From Bacillus sp. P14.5 (GTDB taxonomy: Bacteria > Bacillota > Bacilli > Bacillales > Bacillaceae_B), in contig NZ_NIJF01000089.1 of the NCBI RefSeq assembly GCF_003316765.1, forward strand, positions 62,001-126,000: 64,000 bases of DNA, in the 5' to 3' direction. The first letter of the stretch is position 1; each line of letters opens with the position of its first letter. The notes below the pieces were generated by a model that saw nothing but the letters and a program-made list of their open reading frames with translations, made no database searches and was not told where the DNA came from. The position numbers and the translations under genes were made by a program. Positions 36,470 to 44,937 of this stretch are shown piece after piece.

Positions 36470-36502
36470 CTGGCTGGTGTAAAGATGCATCAGCCAGTTT
36501 TT
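36470..36502 (+). terminator. Terminator of the AGCS gene
   Basis: CTGGCTGGTG / CATCAGCCAG-type hairpin followed by TTTTTA. Confidence 0.75.
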
Positions 36503-36509
36503 ATATATA

Positions 36510-36700
36510 AAGTGGAAGCGCCCTGTACAGGCCCGACAGTCATAATGTTCTACGCAGCGGCAATTTCTGCATACTGAATTCTTATTTTCTACACAATTGG
36601 CAATAGCTCGCCACTTACTCTTATTTTCCGGGAAATATTTTAAAAGGAAATTATTTCTTGCGTCAATTTCTGCATTTAACGATCCGCACATCGACTGGTT
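36510..36700. repeat. R4 fragment and unexplained stretch
   Basis: AAGTGGAAGCGCCCTGTACAG and CCCGACAGTCATAATGTTC match R4. The remaining ~140 bp have no recognised gene; a cysteine-rich minus-strand ORF here is built partly from R4 and from the neighbouring terminator. Confidence 0.4.
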
Positions 36701-36748
36701 TTGAAATTAGAAAAAAAGGATAAATACCGGGAAAAGGCGGTGATCAAG

Positions 36749-38065
36749 ATGAAGACGGATGTGTTTATATCAGGCGGTGGCATTGGAGGACTTACACTTG
36801 CACTTAAGCTTGCAAAATGCGGTGTTGATGTAACAGTGATCGAAAGGCTTCCTGGTCCGACACCTGTATATAAAGGCGAACTTCTTCAGCCTAAAAGCCT
36901 TCAGATTTTTGACGAATTAGGGCTTTTAGAGGAGATAAAAGCAAACGGCCATGTTATCGAAGAATTAAATCTTGTGGAAATAGATAAAAATTCGGGTTCC
37001 ATGGATGAATCCAATATGAAATACAACGTGGTGCCTGGTGAATATTCCTTTTCACTGATGATTCACCATGAAAAATTGAAAGAAATCATCAGGGATGCTG
37101 CACTTTCCTATCAGGCTTTCCATTATAAGTCAAACAGCAGCTGCAAAGGATTCTCTAATGGCAACGCCATAGTGGAAGATAGAAAAGACAAGAAAGAAGA
37201 GATGTATGAAAGCTCCTTTTTCATAGGTGCGGAAGGACGCACCTCGGTTACGAGGAATGAAATGGGAATTGATAAAGAGGAAAACCAGTACAACCACCAT
37301 TTTCTCACTGTCACTTTTCCCAGGCCTCCCTCTTTTACCAAGGGAAAAATCATTTCAACCTTTGACCGTTTCCTTGGGCTTTTTCCGCTCCCTAATAACG
37401 AAGTACGTTCGGTCTACCTCATTCCGGCAGGCGAGTATAAGGAGTTGCGGAAAAAACCAATAGAGCATCTTTACGATTTATATATTGAATTATGTCCTGA
37501 GATGGAGGGATACGTGAACCAGATCCCTAACTGGAAAACCATTCAGCTGATGGTACCGGTAGCTTATCATACAAAAGAATATATAAAAGGGAATAAAGTA
37601 CTTATTGGAGATGCTGTCCATACCGTCCACCCAATGGCTGGGGAAGGAATGAACATGGCCATACAGGACGGAGACGTTCTCGGGGAGCTTCTGTGTGATA
37701 TGTATTCTCAAAACAAATTAAACTCAGAAAATCTTAAGTGGTACCCTCATGTACGGAGGGAAAGAGTTAAAAATCAAATGAAGCTGAGTCATCTTTCTGC
37801 CCTGGCCTATTCTTATCCCTACAGGTCGGTCGGAAAGCTGAGAAAGAGGAGTTTGATGAGAATTGAGCAGGATCCCATCCTTCACTTCAAACAAATGCTG
37901 AACATATCAGGGCTCGGCATGTGGGAGGACACAATAAAAGACCGGCTTATCCAAGGCGGCCTGCTTCCAAAAAGGAGCACACCCCTTACAGAGAAAGAAA
38001 AAGAGGCAAAGTTATTCACGGATAGACAAGACTATCCATGGAAACGGAAGGAGCAGCTAATATGA
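36749..38065 (+). CDS. FAD-dependent monooxygenase (UbiH/PHBH-like)
   Basis: 438 residues. FAD-binding GGGIGGLTLALKLA at the N-terminus, the arginine-containing QPKSLQIFDELGLL region, SSFFIGAEGRTSVTR (DG-type motif), and GDAVHTVHPMAGEGMNMAIQD (second FAD motif). Members hydroxylate aromatic or quinone-like substrates using NAD(P)H and O2. The chosen ATG follows AAAAGGCGGTG. The stop overlaps the next gene's ATG, so both are cotranslated. A small-molecule modification pathway is likely; the substrate is unknown. Confidence 0.85.
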   Translation: MKTDVFISGGGIGGLTLALKLAKCGVDVTVIERLPGPTPVYKGELLQPKSLQIFDELGLLEEIKANGHVIEELNLVEIDKNSGSMDESNMKYNVVPGEYSFSLMIHHEKLKEIIRDAALSYQAFHYKSNSSCKGFSNGNAIVEDRKDKKEEMYESSFFIGAEGRTSVTRNEMGIDKEENQYNHHFLTVTFPRPPSFTKGKIISTFDRFLGLFPLPNNEVRSVYLIPAGEYKELRKKPIEHLYDLYIELCPEMEGYVNQIPNWKTIQLMVPVAYHTKEYIKGNKVLIGDAVHTVHPMAGEGMNMAIQDGDVLGELLCDMYSQNKLNSENLKWYPHVRRERVKNQMKLSHLSALAYSYPYRSVGKLRKRSLMRIEQDPILHFKQMLNISGLGMWEDTIKDRLIQGGLLPKRSTPLTEKEKEAKLFTDRQDYPWKRKEQLI

Positions 38066-39048
38066 TAAGAGAGTATATAAGGGTTTGGCGGGCGAGGGGC
38101 TGGATGAAACAAAATATGCCGTTTCTTAGAAGCTGGCATGCCTATGTAGGATACGAGCTGGATTTGTTCAAGTCATTTAATAAACCTGCTTCAATTAAAA
38201 AAGTGGCAGCGGAGAGAGAGCTTGAGTATGATCTTCTAAAACAGTGGGTTGAGGTAGGGATCATCCTTAAGCATTTCAAAAGGATGTCGGCGGAAAAAGT
38301 AAAAACCATTAAGAAATGGAAACTGCCGAAATCAAAATCCAATCGATTTTCTTCAGGGATTATTCTAAAGGAAATGATGGAACTTCATATACCTTCTTTA
38401 CTGGCATATCCCGAACTTCTCAGGAATCAAAGTAAGCAGCATTTTGATTCCACTGTACATGGACCGACGGTTGCCAAAACATCATCACTATTGGAACAGC
38501 TTGCTTATCCAAAAATTGAAAAGGTAATGAAAAAGTACAAAGTGGATTCCATTATTGATGTCGGCTGTGGAGAAGCGGGGTATTTACGGAAATTGTCAAA
38601 GAAGTTCCCCGATAAAAAAATGGTAGGCGTTGAAGTGAACGAGGAAGTAGCCGACAATGCAAGAAACGCCGTGAAAGAACATGGGAACATTGAAATCCTG
38701 AATAAGGACATAAATGAGTATCAGCCGGAGAGTAAGTACAAGCTTGTAATGGCCAACAACCTTCTTCACTATATAGAGCCGGGTGACAGGACCGGTTTTT
38801 TCCAAAATGCTGCTCAATGGATTAAAAAGAATGGAGTGCTTTCTATCATAACCCCCATTCAGAAACCCAAGCATGGAAAAGAATTTTCCAGTGCCTTTAA
38901 TAGTTTTTTCATGACCTTTGATAATCTGTATCCAGTTCCGACAGAAAAGGATTTAAAGAGTTTTGCAAAAGAATCCGGACTTAAGATGGTTTCCATTGAT
39001 CCCATTATTAAAGAAGGCGGCTGGTATATTGCTGTTTTTAAAAAATAA
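38062..39048 (+). CDS. SAM-dependent methyltransferase coupled to the monooxygenase
   Basis: 328 residues. Residues ~30-100 resemble a winged-helix domain like that of small-molecule O-methyltransferases (SIKKVAAERELEYDLLKQWV). Motif I is IIDVGCGEAGYLRKL (~res 165), then MVGVEVNEEV, and the post-motif KYKLVMANNLLHYIE. The ATG overlaps the monooxygenase stop (ATGA), behind GGAAGGAGCAG. A hydroxylase followed by a methyltransferase suggests hydroxylation then O-methylation of one compound; this is inference. Confidence 0.85.
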   Translation: MIREYIRVWRARGWMKQNMPFLRSWHAYVGYELDLFKSFNKPASIKKVAAERELEYDLLKQWVEVGIILKHFKRMSAEKVKTIKKWKLPKSKSNRFSSGIILKEMMELHIPSLLAYPELLRNQSKQHFDSTVHGPTVAKTSSLLEQLAYPKIEKVMKKYKVDSIIDVGCGEAGYLRKLSKKFPDKKMVGVEVNEEVADNARNAVKEHGNIEILNKDINEYQPESKYKLVMANNLLHYIEPGDRTGFFQNAAQWIKKNGVLSIITPIQKPKHGKEFSSAFNSFFMTFDNLYPVPTEKDLKSFAKESGLKMVSIDPIIKEGGWYIAVFKK

Positions 39049-39078
39049 AAAATTCCATAATATAATATCCCCAAGCAT

Positions 39079-39103
39079 GTTTTTAAGAAATTGCACAGGG
39101 AAT
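39079..39103 (+). promoter_or_regulatory. Possible sigma-B promoter of yfkM
   Basis: GTTTTT, 13-bp spacer, GGGAAT versus GTTTAA / GGGTAT. YfkM is a general stress protein in B. subtilis, which makes the weak match worth noting. Confidence 0.35.
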
Positions 39104-39146
39104 AAATGAAGTGTAGAAAAAATGCAAAGCAAAAGGAGAGGTTACA

Positions 39147-39668
39147 ATGGCAAAGATCGCATGTTTAGTAACAGATATGTTTGAAGATGTGGAGTATACC
39201 AAACCAGCAGATGCATTTAAAGAAGAAGGACACACAATCGTGACGATTGAGAAACAATCGGGCAAGACAGTGGAAGGAAAGCAGGGAGAGGCGAAGGTTT
39301 CAATTGATGAAGGCATCGACAATGTGAACCCAGATGACTTCGACGCCCTATTCCTGCCGGGAGGATTTTCTCCAGACCAATTACGCGCAGATGATCGTTT
39401 TGTACAATTCACGAAAAGCTTTATGGATGCTGACATGCCAGTATTCGCTATCTGCCATGGCCCGCAGCTCCTTATCACAGCCAAGTCACTCGAGGGAAGA
39501 ACAGCGACAGGATTCAAATCCATCAAGGTCGACATGGAATATGCAGGTGTTGAATACAAAGATGAAGAGGTTGTTGTCTGCAAAGACCAGCTTGTTACAA
39601 GCCGAAATCCAGATGACATCCCGGCATTCGTCCGTGAATCACTGAAATTATTAAAAAATGCATCATAG
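39147..39668 (+). CDS. yfkM: DJ-1/PfpI family general stress protein YfkM
   Basis: 173 residues. DJ-1/PfpI fold with nucleophile elbow FAICHGPQLL (Cys ~103, His next) and LFLPGGFSPDQLR. Starts MAKIACLVTDMFEDVEY, as in B. subtilis YfkM (Gsp18). Family members are glyoxalase/deglycase or protease-like stress enzymes; the activity of YfkM is not settled. AAAAGGAGAGG precedes the ATG. First gene of the yfk block. Confidence 0.92.
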   Translation: MAKIACLVTDMFEDVEYTKPADAFKEEGHTIVTIEKQSGKTVEGKQGEAKVSIDEGIDNVNPDDFDALFLPGGFSPDQLRADDRFVQFTKSFMDADMPVFAICHGPQLLITAKSLEGRTATGFKSIKVDMEYAGVEYKDEEVVVCKDQLVTSRNPDDIPAFVRESLKLLKNAS

Positions 39669-39682
39669 AGATCTACTGAAAA

Positions 39683-40038
39683 GAGGCTGGGACAAAAGTA
39701 GAAAACTAATTGATGCAAGTAGAAATCATCGAAAATAAAACCGCATGAGGTCAAGGTTATATACTTGATCTCATGCGGTTCATTTTTGTTATTAGGCTCT
39801 TACCTTAAACATGTTATTTTTTAGATTAGGTTATCCGCCAGTTCCTGATCGTAGGCGGATTGGAGCGGAAGGTGTGCGACCTCCTGCGGGACTAGCGGGA
39901 CAGGTGAGACCCCGCAGGCAAAGCCGAGGAGGCTCAGCGCCCGCCCCGCGGAGTCGTGCACCTGGAGCGGAAATCCTTTCTTTATACTCAGACACATTCT
40001 TTTGAAAAGAGCTTTTTATAAGGTTTTGTCCCACCCTC
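39683..40038. repeat. Composite repeat element R1, copy C (356 bp)
   Basis: Nearly identical to copy B in the same orientation. Small differences include TTATCCGCC for TTTTCCGCC and CCCACCCTC for CCCAGCCTC in the right end. Confidence 0.95.
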
Positions 40039-40618
40039 TTACTTTATGCACTAAGAGTTTTAGTGAGAGAGAAGAACTACATAGAATCTATTATAGAAGA
40101 AGCATTATATGCAAAACTCTCTCCAGTGTATTAACGAGGGCTCTGAAAATCTGTGAATTTCTAGCACACATCTTTTATCTTGAATAATTGCTCTTTAGTA
40201 CCCGAGAAATTATAGAATCGTTCACCATGATTATTGTCATGGAATCTTGTAATTACATGCCAATTGGACCAGAGCCAGTTCGAAAGGTTTTCAAAAACAA
40301 ATATTTGAACATAAAGATTGGATCAATCGCATTCCGACCATTATCAATACAAAATTTTTCTTTTAGCTACTCGAAAATCAAGGAAAAGATGATTATTCAA
40401 TTATTCTCTGTAACACAGTCTTGAGGAACGACAATATCATAAAGCCCTTCATATAAACTGAACATCATTTTTTGTTGTTGAATCACTGGAAACCACAAAC
40501 TTTTATTAATAGTTCTAATATAAAGTAAGGCTTTAATAGCGGGTAGTGTCCTTTTATCTAAAGATTGATTGGAGTCGTGCACCTGAAACGGAAATCCACA
40601 CTTTTTCGTAAAACTTGA
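40039..40618. other. Long stretch without a convincing gene
   Basis: About 580 bp of AT-rich sequence. ORFs of 60-80 codons exist on both strands but have no RBS and no recognisable product. GAGTCGTGCACCTGAAACGGAAATCC near 40570 (given as a fragment of the R1/R2 end) shows repeat debris. Probably decayed DNA. Confidence 0.5.
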
Positions 40619-40621
40619 AGT

Positions 40622-40666
40622 AAAAAAGGCAGAATTGCTCTTTGAAGCGAGCGATTCTGCCTTTTT
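40622..40666. terminator. Strong bidirectional terminator
   Basis: AAAAAGGCAGAATtGCTC / GAGCgATTCTGCCTTTTT, 60 bp downstream of the minus-strand DUF1128 gene. Confidence 0.85.
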
Positions 40667-40725
40667 CCTTATTGTAGGATTTTTTAGTGCCCTTAAATTT
40701 TCAAAGCGGTTCTTTTACAGCACAC

Positions 40726-40950
40726 TTACTGCTTTCTTAAGTTCCCAAGCTCTTCAACGATTGCCTGCATTTCCCGGGGACTGAAGTTGTTTTTACGCTC
40801 AACCATTTCGTAAATATCGCGAAGTTCTTCATACATTTCGCCGTCAAAGTGGGAAGGCTTAATGGCGCCTACATTAACGACTCTTAGCTTTTCCTTAATT
40901 TGTTCAATCATAAATTCTACATTTTCCGAAGATTTTTGTGAAAGATCCAT
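40726..40950 (-). CDS. yfkK: DUF1128 protein (YfkK)
   Basis: 74 residues, helical: [24 protein letters not shown], then [29 protein letters not shown], the DUF1128 pattern. The inner ATG is chosen because the outer one overlaps AAAGGATGG. Function unknown. Position after YfkM follows B. subtilis order. Confidence 0.85.
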   Translation of the reverse strand: MDLSQKSSENVEFMIEQIKEKLRVVNVGAIKPSHFDGEMYEELRDIYEMVERKNNFSPREMQAIVEELGNLRKQ

Positions 40951-41264
40951 GTTTTCATCCATCCTTTTAGGGTTTGGTCATTAGTAACATCTTTTCATTA
41001 TTAGAGAGCGATGTCAATATAAATAAGGATGGGAGCCACAGCGTGTTGGTATGTTTGAACGACAGGGTAAATGGATAAATAATACTATTGTTCTATCAAC
41101 TGCAAGACTTAGAAAGTGTCTCGATAAAAGGGATTTTGATAAGAAGCGGGAAGAAGATAGAAGAGGTTGGTGTCTTTAAGATTTGTTCACTTTGCTTCAT
41201 CGTTATATGATTAAAGAAAGTAAACAGGTGCAAGCTAACAACATTAATGTATCGGAGGATGACT

Positions 41265-41648
41265 ATGGGAACAAAGAGATTTTTCAAAGGTTTGGTTTTT
41301 GGCGCAATGGCTGGGGGATTCATTACATTACTGAATAAAGAGACCAGAGAAGATGTGATGAACAGCACGAAGAAGGGCGGAGAATTCATCAGCCGTTATG
41401 CCCGTGATCCTCAGCTTCTGGTGGAATCCACTAGGGAAGTTTATGAAAAGGTCAGAGAAACAGCTCAGCAAATAGGAGAAGATATGGAATTCATCAATTC
41501 TAAAGTAGAGGAAATCAAAGAGCTGTCTCCCCAGGTAAAGGAATTGATAGAAGACACCAAAGAAACCTTGCATTCTTCTTCAGAATCTTATAAAGAGGTA
41601 TTTACTGAGGAGGAGGGTCATTCCGCCAATAACAGTGTGGAGAAATAA
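41265..41648 (+). CDS. YtxH-domain protein (YfkI-like)
   Basis: 127 residues. N-terminal YtxH-type segment KRFFKGLVFGAMAGGFITLLNKETRED (one membrane helix plus amphipathic start), then a long charged helix. The ATG 6 bp after CGGAGG is chosen over an earlier one. Function unknown. 21 bp before the YihY-family gene, so probably cotranscribed. Confidence 0.75.
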   Translation: MGTKRFFKGLVFGAMAGGFITLLNKETREDVMNSTKKGGEFISRYARDPQLLVESTREVYEKVRETAQQIGEDMEFINSKVEEIKELSPQVKELIEDTKETLHSSSESYKEVFTEEEGHSANNSVEK

Positions 41649-41669
41649 AGCATAATAAGAGGTGAAAGG

Positions 41670-42509
41670 ATGACTAAGAGGAGCAAAGCTGGAGGAGTAA
41701 AAGGATTTTTTAAGAAGTTATTTCAGAAGATAACAGATGGAGATGTGACAGGACTGGCTGCACAACTTGCCTACTTCTTTCTTCTTTCACTTTTCCCATT
41801 ATTGATATTCATGGTGACGTTGATTCCGTATCTGCCAGTTGAGCAGGGAGATATTTTGAATGTGATCAGGGATTTTGCACCAGGTGAAACAATGGACATG
41901 ATTCAATCAACATTAAATGAAGTTATGTCCAATCGCAACACAGGGTTATTATCCTTCAGTATTATCGCGACGGTTTGGTCGGCATCCAATGGTATGAACG
42001 CTATCGTAAAATCATTAAATGATGCATATGAAGTCGAAGAGACAAGGTCGTTTATTGTGACGAGGCTTATGTCAATCGTTCTGACCATCGCGATGATTTT
42101 TGTGTTTGTCATTGCGTTGCTGCTTCCTGTGTTCGGCAGACAGATCGGGCTGTTCCTGTTTTCTCAATTCGGATTTTCCGATCAGTTCCTGACGATTTGG
42201 GGAGCCATAAGGTGGGCCATTTCCCCAATCATTTTGTTCATCGTATTTGTCGGTCTTTACTTTATTGCCCCGAGTAAGAAAATCAAATGTTTAAGCGCTG
42301 TTCCCGGAGCTGTGTTTGCAGCACTTGGCTGGGTAGGTGCTTCGCTGGCTTTTTCTTACTATGTGAGCAATTTCGGAAATTACTCTGCCACATATGGAAG
42401 CATCGGGGGGATCATTGTCCTGATGATCTGGTTCTATTTGACGGGTATCATCATTATGATCGGCGGACATATCAATGCCATCATGAATGTGAAAAAATCA
42501 GAATGCTGA
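41670..42509 (+). CDS. yfkH: YihY/BrkB family membrane protein (YfkH)
   Basis: 279 residues with about six helices. Family features: GLAAQLAYFFLLSLFPLLIF, LLSFSIIATVWSASNGMNAIVKSLN, and the C-terminal YGSIGGIIVLMIWFYLTGIIIMIGG. Once annotated as RNase BN; that role is not supported for this family. Transport or envelope function is presumed. Terminator directly after. Confidence 0.9.
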   Translation: MTKRSKAGGVKGFFKKLFQKITDGDVTGLAAQLAYFFLLSLFPLLIFMVTLIPYLPVEQGDILNVIRDFAPGETMDMIQSTLNEVMSNRNTGLLSFSIIATVWSASNGMNAIVKSLNDAYEVEETRSFIVTRLMSIVLTIAMIFVFVIALLLPVFGRQIGLFLFSQFGFSDQFLTIWGAIRWAISPIILFIVFVGLYFIAPSKKIKCLSAVPGAVFAALGWVGASLAFSYYVSNFGNYSATYGSIGGIIVLMIWFYLTGIIIMIGGHINAIMNVKKSEC

Positions 42510-42512
42510 GAA

Positions 42513-42546
42513 GAGTTTACCGGTTATTACCGGTAAACTCTTTTTT
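42513..42546 (+). terminator. Terminator of the yfkI-yfkH unit
   Basis: GAGTTTACCGG / CCGGTAAACTC with six T. Confidence 0.95.
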
Positions 42547-42614
42547 CAGTTGGAGCAGACTAAGCAGAAGAGGCTTACAAGGAGCCTCACTACCACTTGA
42601 GGGAGGAAAAGACC

Positions 42615-42719
42615 TTGACAAAAAAGACTAAAAAAGATGACGGCACGAAACAAAACAGCAAGCAGAAGCCGCAGAACAAAACTTCAGGATCTGCTAACGG
42701 TCAAAACGGTTACCACTAG
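42615..42719 (+). CDS. 34-residue hydrophilic peptide, possible small spore protein
   Basis: TTG start 8 bp after GGGAGG; product MTKKTKKDDGTKQNSKQKPQ..., rich in K, Q and N, no hydrophobic core. Flanked by terminators on both sides. The composition resembles small acid-soluble spore proteins of minor classes, but I see no specific match. Confidence 0.45.
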   Translation: MTKKTKKDDGTKQNSKQKPQNKTSGSANGQNGYH

Positions 42720-42738
42720 AGTGCTTGAAGCTATATAG

Positions 42739-42770
42739 AAAAAGGGTTTCCTCAACGGGAAACCCTTTTT
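42739..42770. terminator. Bidirectional terminator
   Basis: AAAGGGTTTCC / GGAAACCCTTTTT hairpin serving the small plus-strand gene and the minus-strand ATPase. Confidence 0.85.
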
Positions 42771-42789
42771 GAATAAAATACTTTTACTA

Positions 42790-44718
42790 TTAAGAGCGCA
42801 GCAAGCGCAGACCGTTTAAAATAACCAGTATGGTACTTCCTTCATGTCCGATGACCCCGAGCGGCAGATCCAAAACCTGCAGAAAATTGGAAGCAATCAG
42901 TACAAAGATGACACTCAGGGAGAAGATGATGTTCTGCTTCACGATCCGCTGCATTTTTCTCGATAGGCGCACAGCATCGGCAATACGTTTCAAATCGTTT
43001 TTCATGAGTACGACGTCCGCTGTTTCCAAGGCTACATCCGTTCCTTCCCCCATAGCCATCCCAACATTCGCTGTGGCGAGGGCAGGCGCGTCATTTATCC
43101 CATCTCCGACCATGGCCACGGTACCATATTGATTGATCAGTTTCTTTAATTCGTTCACCTTGGTTTCCGGGAGACATTTGGCTATATAATCATCGACTCC
43201 TGCTTCATGAGCGATTGCTTGCGCAGTGCTTTCACTGTCTCCGGTAAGCATGATGGTGAAAATCCCTTCTTTTCTTAAAGATCTCAAAGCCTGCGTGGTC
43301 TCTTCCCGGATCACATCTTTAAGCGCAATCAGTGCTGCAATACCGTGGTCATTCGCTGCAAATACAATGGTTTTTCCTTGAGCAGCCAATTGTTCCGACT
43401 TGCCTTCTGCAAACGGCAAAGCAGCTTCGCTTCCGACAAACTCCGCTTTTCCGACTTTCCACTCCTCACCATTCACAATTGCCTTAACCCCCCAGCCAGA
43501 CACGTCTTGCAGTGAATGGGCTTCACTTAATGTCAGGTCAGGGAATAAGCTGGCGGTATGTTTGACTATTGCTTGAGCCAGCGGATGGTTTGACTGTTTT
43601 TCTATACTCGCTGTTATGCCAAGAACTTCTCTTTCGGACAAGTCTGGATTAATGATGATATCCGTTACTTGCGGCCTTCCTTTTGTGAGGGTGCCTGTTT
43701 TATCAAATGCAATGGCTTGAAGGTTACTTAGATTTTCCAGGTGCATGCCGCCTTTAAATAAGATTCCCTTTCTGGCTCCATTGGAAATGGCCGAAAGCGT
43801 TGCCGGCATGATGGAAGCAACGAGAGCGCAGGGTGAGGCTACAACCAATAGGACCATCGCTCTGTAAAAGGTTTCAGTCCAACTCCAGCCGAGGACAAAG
43901 TGAGGCAGGAACATCATGAGCAGAACGACGAGTAAAACAATCTTCACATAAGTCCCTTCAAACTTCTCAATAAAAAGTTGAGAAGGAGATTTTTCACTTT
44001 GAGCAGAATGGACCAGGTCGATGATTTTTTGGAAAAGTGTTTCATTGCTCGGCTTGGTAATCTCAACAGTGATGGCTCCATTAAGGTTTACAGTTCCAGC
44101 AAAGATCTCACTGTTAATCGATTTGCTCACGGGCATTGATTCACCTGAAATAGCAGCTTCATCAATGGTAGTGGAACCTTTGACGATCAATCCATCAGAA
44201 GGGACCCTTTCACCCGGTTTAATCAGGATATTGTCCCCGATGGAAAGTTCCGAAACGTGCACTCTTTCTTCAGACTGCCCGTTGACACGCAGAGCTTCTT
44301 CCGGCTGAAGATCCATTAGAGAGGAAAGTTCCCGCTGACTTTTATTAAGTGTATAAGTTTCCAGTGCACCGCTTACAGCGAAAATAAAGATCAGGATGGC
44401 ACCTTCTGTCCAATAGCCGATGATCGCAGAACCAATTGCGGCGAATATCATCAGCATCTCCACATTTAATTCCCGTTCGGCAATGGTCTCTTCAATGCCT
44501 TCTTTTGCTTTGGCGAAACCACCGATTACGAAGGCCAGAAGATAAAAGGTGATTGATACTGAAGAGGAGTTATCTGCCAGCAGCCAGCCAAGTAAGATAA
44601 AGACTCCGCTGACGAGTGCCGCAATCAATTCAGCGTGCGGCTTGATTTTTTCAAAGATAGAGATTGCCTGGGATTCAGTGTGTGCATTTACAGACATCGA
44701 CTTTGCGTGTGAGCTCAT
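42790..44718 (-). CDS. pfeT: P1B-type metal-transporting ATPase (PfeT/ZosA-like)
   Basis: 642 residues from the ATG behind AAGGAG. No N-terminal metal-binding domain. TGES-like ISGES, phosphorylation site AFDKTGTLTKG, hinge MVGDGINDAPALA. The membrane motif is SPC (VVASPCALVA) rather than CPC, and a late helix has GVIGHEGSTILV. SPC plus HEGxT is the P1B-4 set, which in B. subtilis PfeT exports Fe(II). A G-to-S change from HEGGT is seen. Start and length match PfeT. A weak PerR-box-like ATTATAAAATTAAT lies upstream. It interrupts the yfk gene order. Confidence 0.88.
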   Translation of the reverse strand: MSSHAKSMSVNAHTESQAISIFEKIKPHAELIAALVSGVFILLGWLLADNSSSVSITFYLLAFVIGGFAKAKEGIEETIAERELNVEMLMIFAAIGSAIIGYWTEGAILIFIFAVSGALETYTLNKSQRELSSLMDLQPEEALRVNGQSEERVHVSELSIGDNILIKPGERVPSDGLIVKGSTTIDEAAISGESMPVSKSINSEIFAGTVNLNGAITVEITKPSNETLFQKIIDLVHSAQSEKSPSQLFIEKFEGTYVKIVLLVVLLMMFLPHFVLGWSWTETFYRAMVLLVVASPCALVASIMPATLSAISNGARKGILFKGGMHLENLSNLQAIAFDKTGTLTKGRPQVTDIIINPDLSEREVLGITASIEKQSNHPLAQAIVKHTASLFPDLTLSEAHSLQDVSGWGVKAIVNGEEWKVGKAEFVGSEAALPFAEGKSEQLAAQGKTIVFAANDHGIAALIALKDVIREETTQALRSLRKEGIFTIMLTGDSESTAQAIAHEAGVDDYIAKCLPETKVNELKKLINQYGTVAMVGDGINDAPALATANVGMAMGEGTDVALETADVVLMKNDLKRIADAVRLSRKMQRIVKQNIIFSLSVIFVLIASNFLQVLDLPLGVIGHEGSTILVILNGLRLLRS

Positions 44719-44810
44719 ATTCTCTTCTCCTTCTAAACGTTTTCTTTTATAAATGCTGTATGAGCAAGGGGGAATTATAAAATTAATCCTTGTGGACAAC
44801 TTTTAACTAT

Positions 44811-44937
44811 GGTATTCACGTCCAGCCCCTAGCCCCTCGGGGTCAAATAACCTCACGAGAATAAAAGGAAAAAGCGCCTTTTTTCTCTTGAGAACATTTG
44901 CCTGTCAGGGCTGATCAAGGCGCTTGCGCTTTTGGTC
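44811..44937. repeat. Dispersed repeat R4, copy 2
   Basis: CAGCCCCTAGCCCCTCGGGG, GAGAATAAAAGGAAAAAGCG, ACATTTGCCTGTCAGGGCTG and CAAGGCGCTTGCGCTTTT mirror the R4 copy in R1 copy A. It abuts the end of the MFS gene. Confidence 0.7.

Noticed and set aside
36425..36691. 88-codon cysteine-rich minus-strand ORF
   Set aside because: Its cysteine-rich part comes from an R4 fragment and its end from the AGCS terminator.
40188..40582. 78- and 61-codon ORFs in the 40-kb gap
   Set aside because: No RBS, no recognisable product, AT-rich decayed region; a transposase remnant was considered but no motif supports it.
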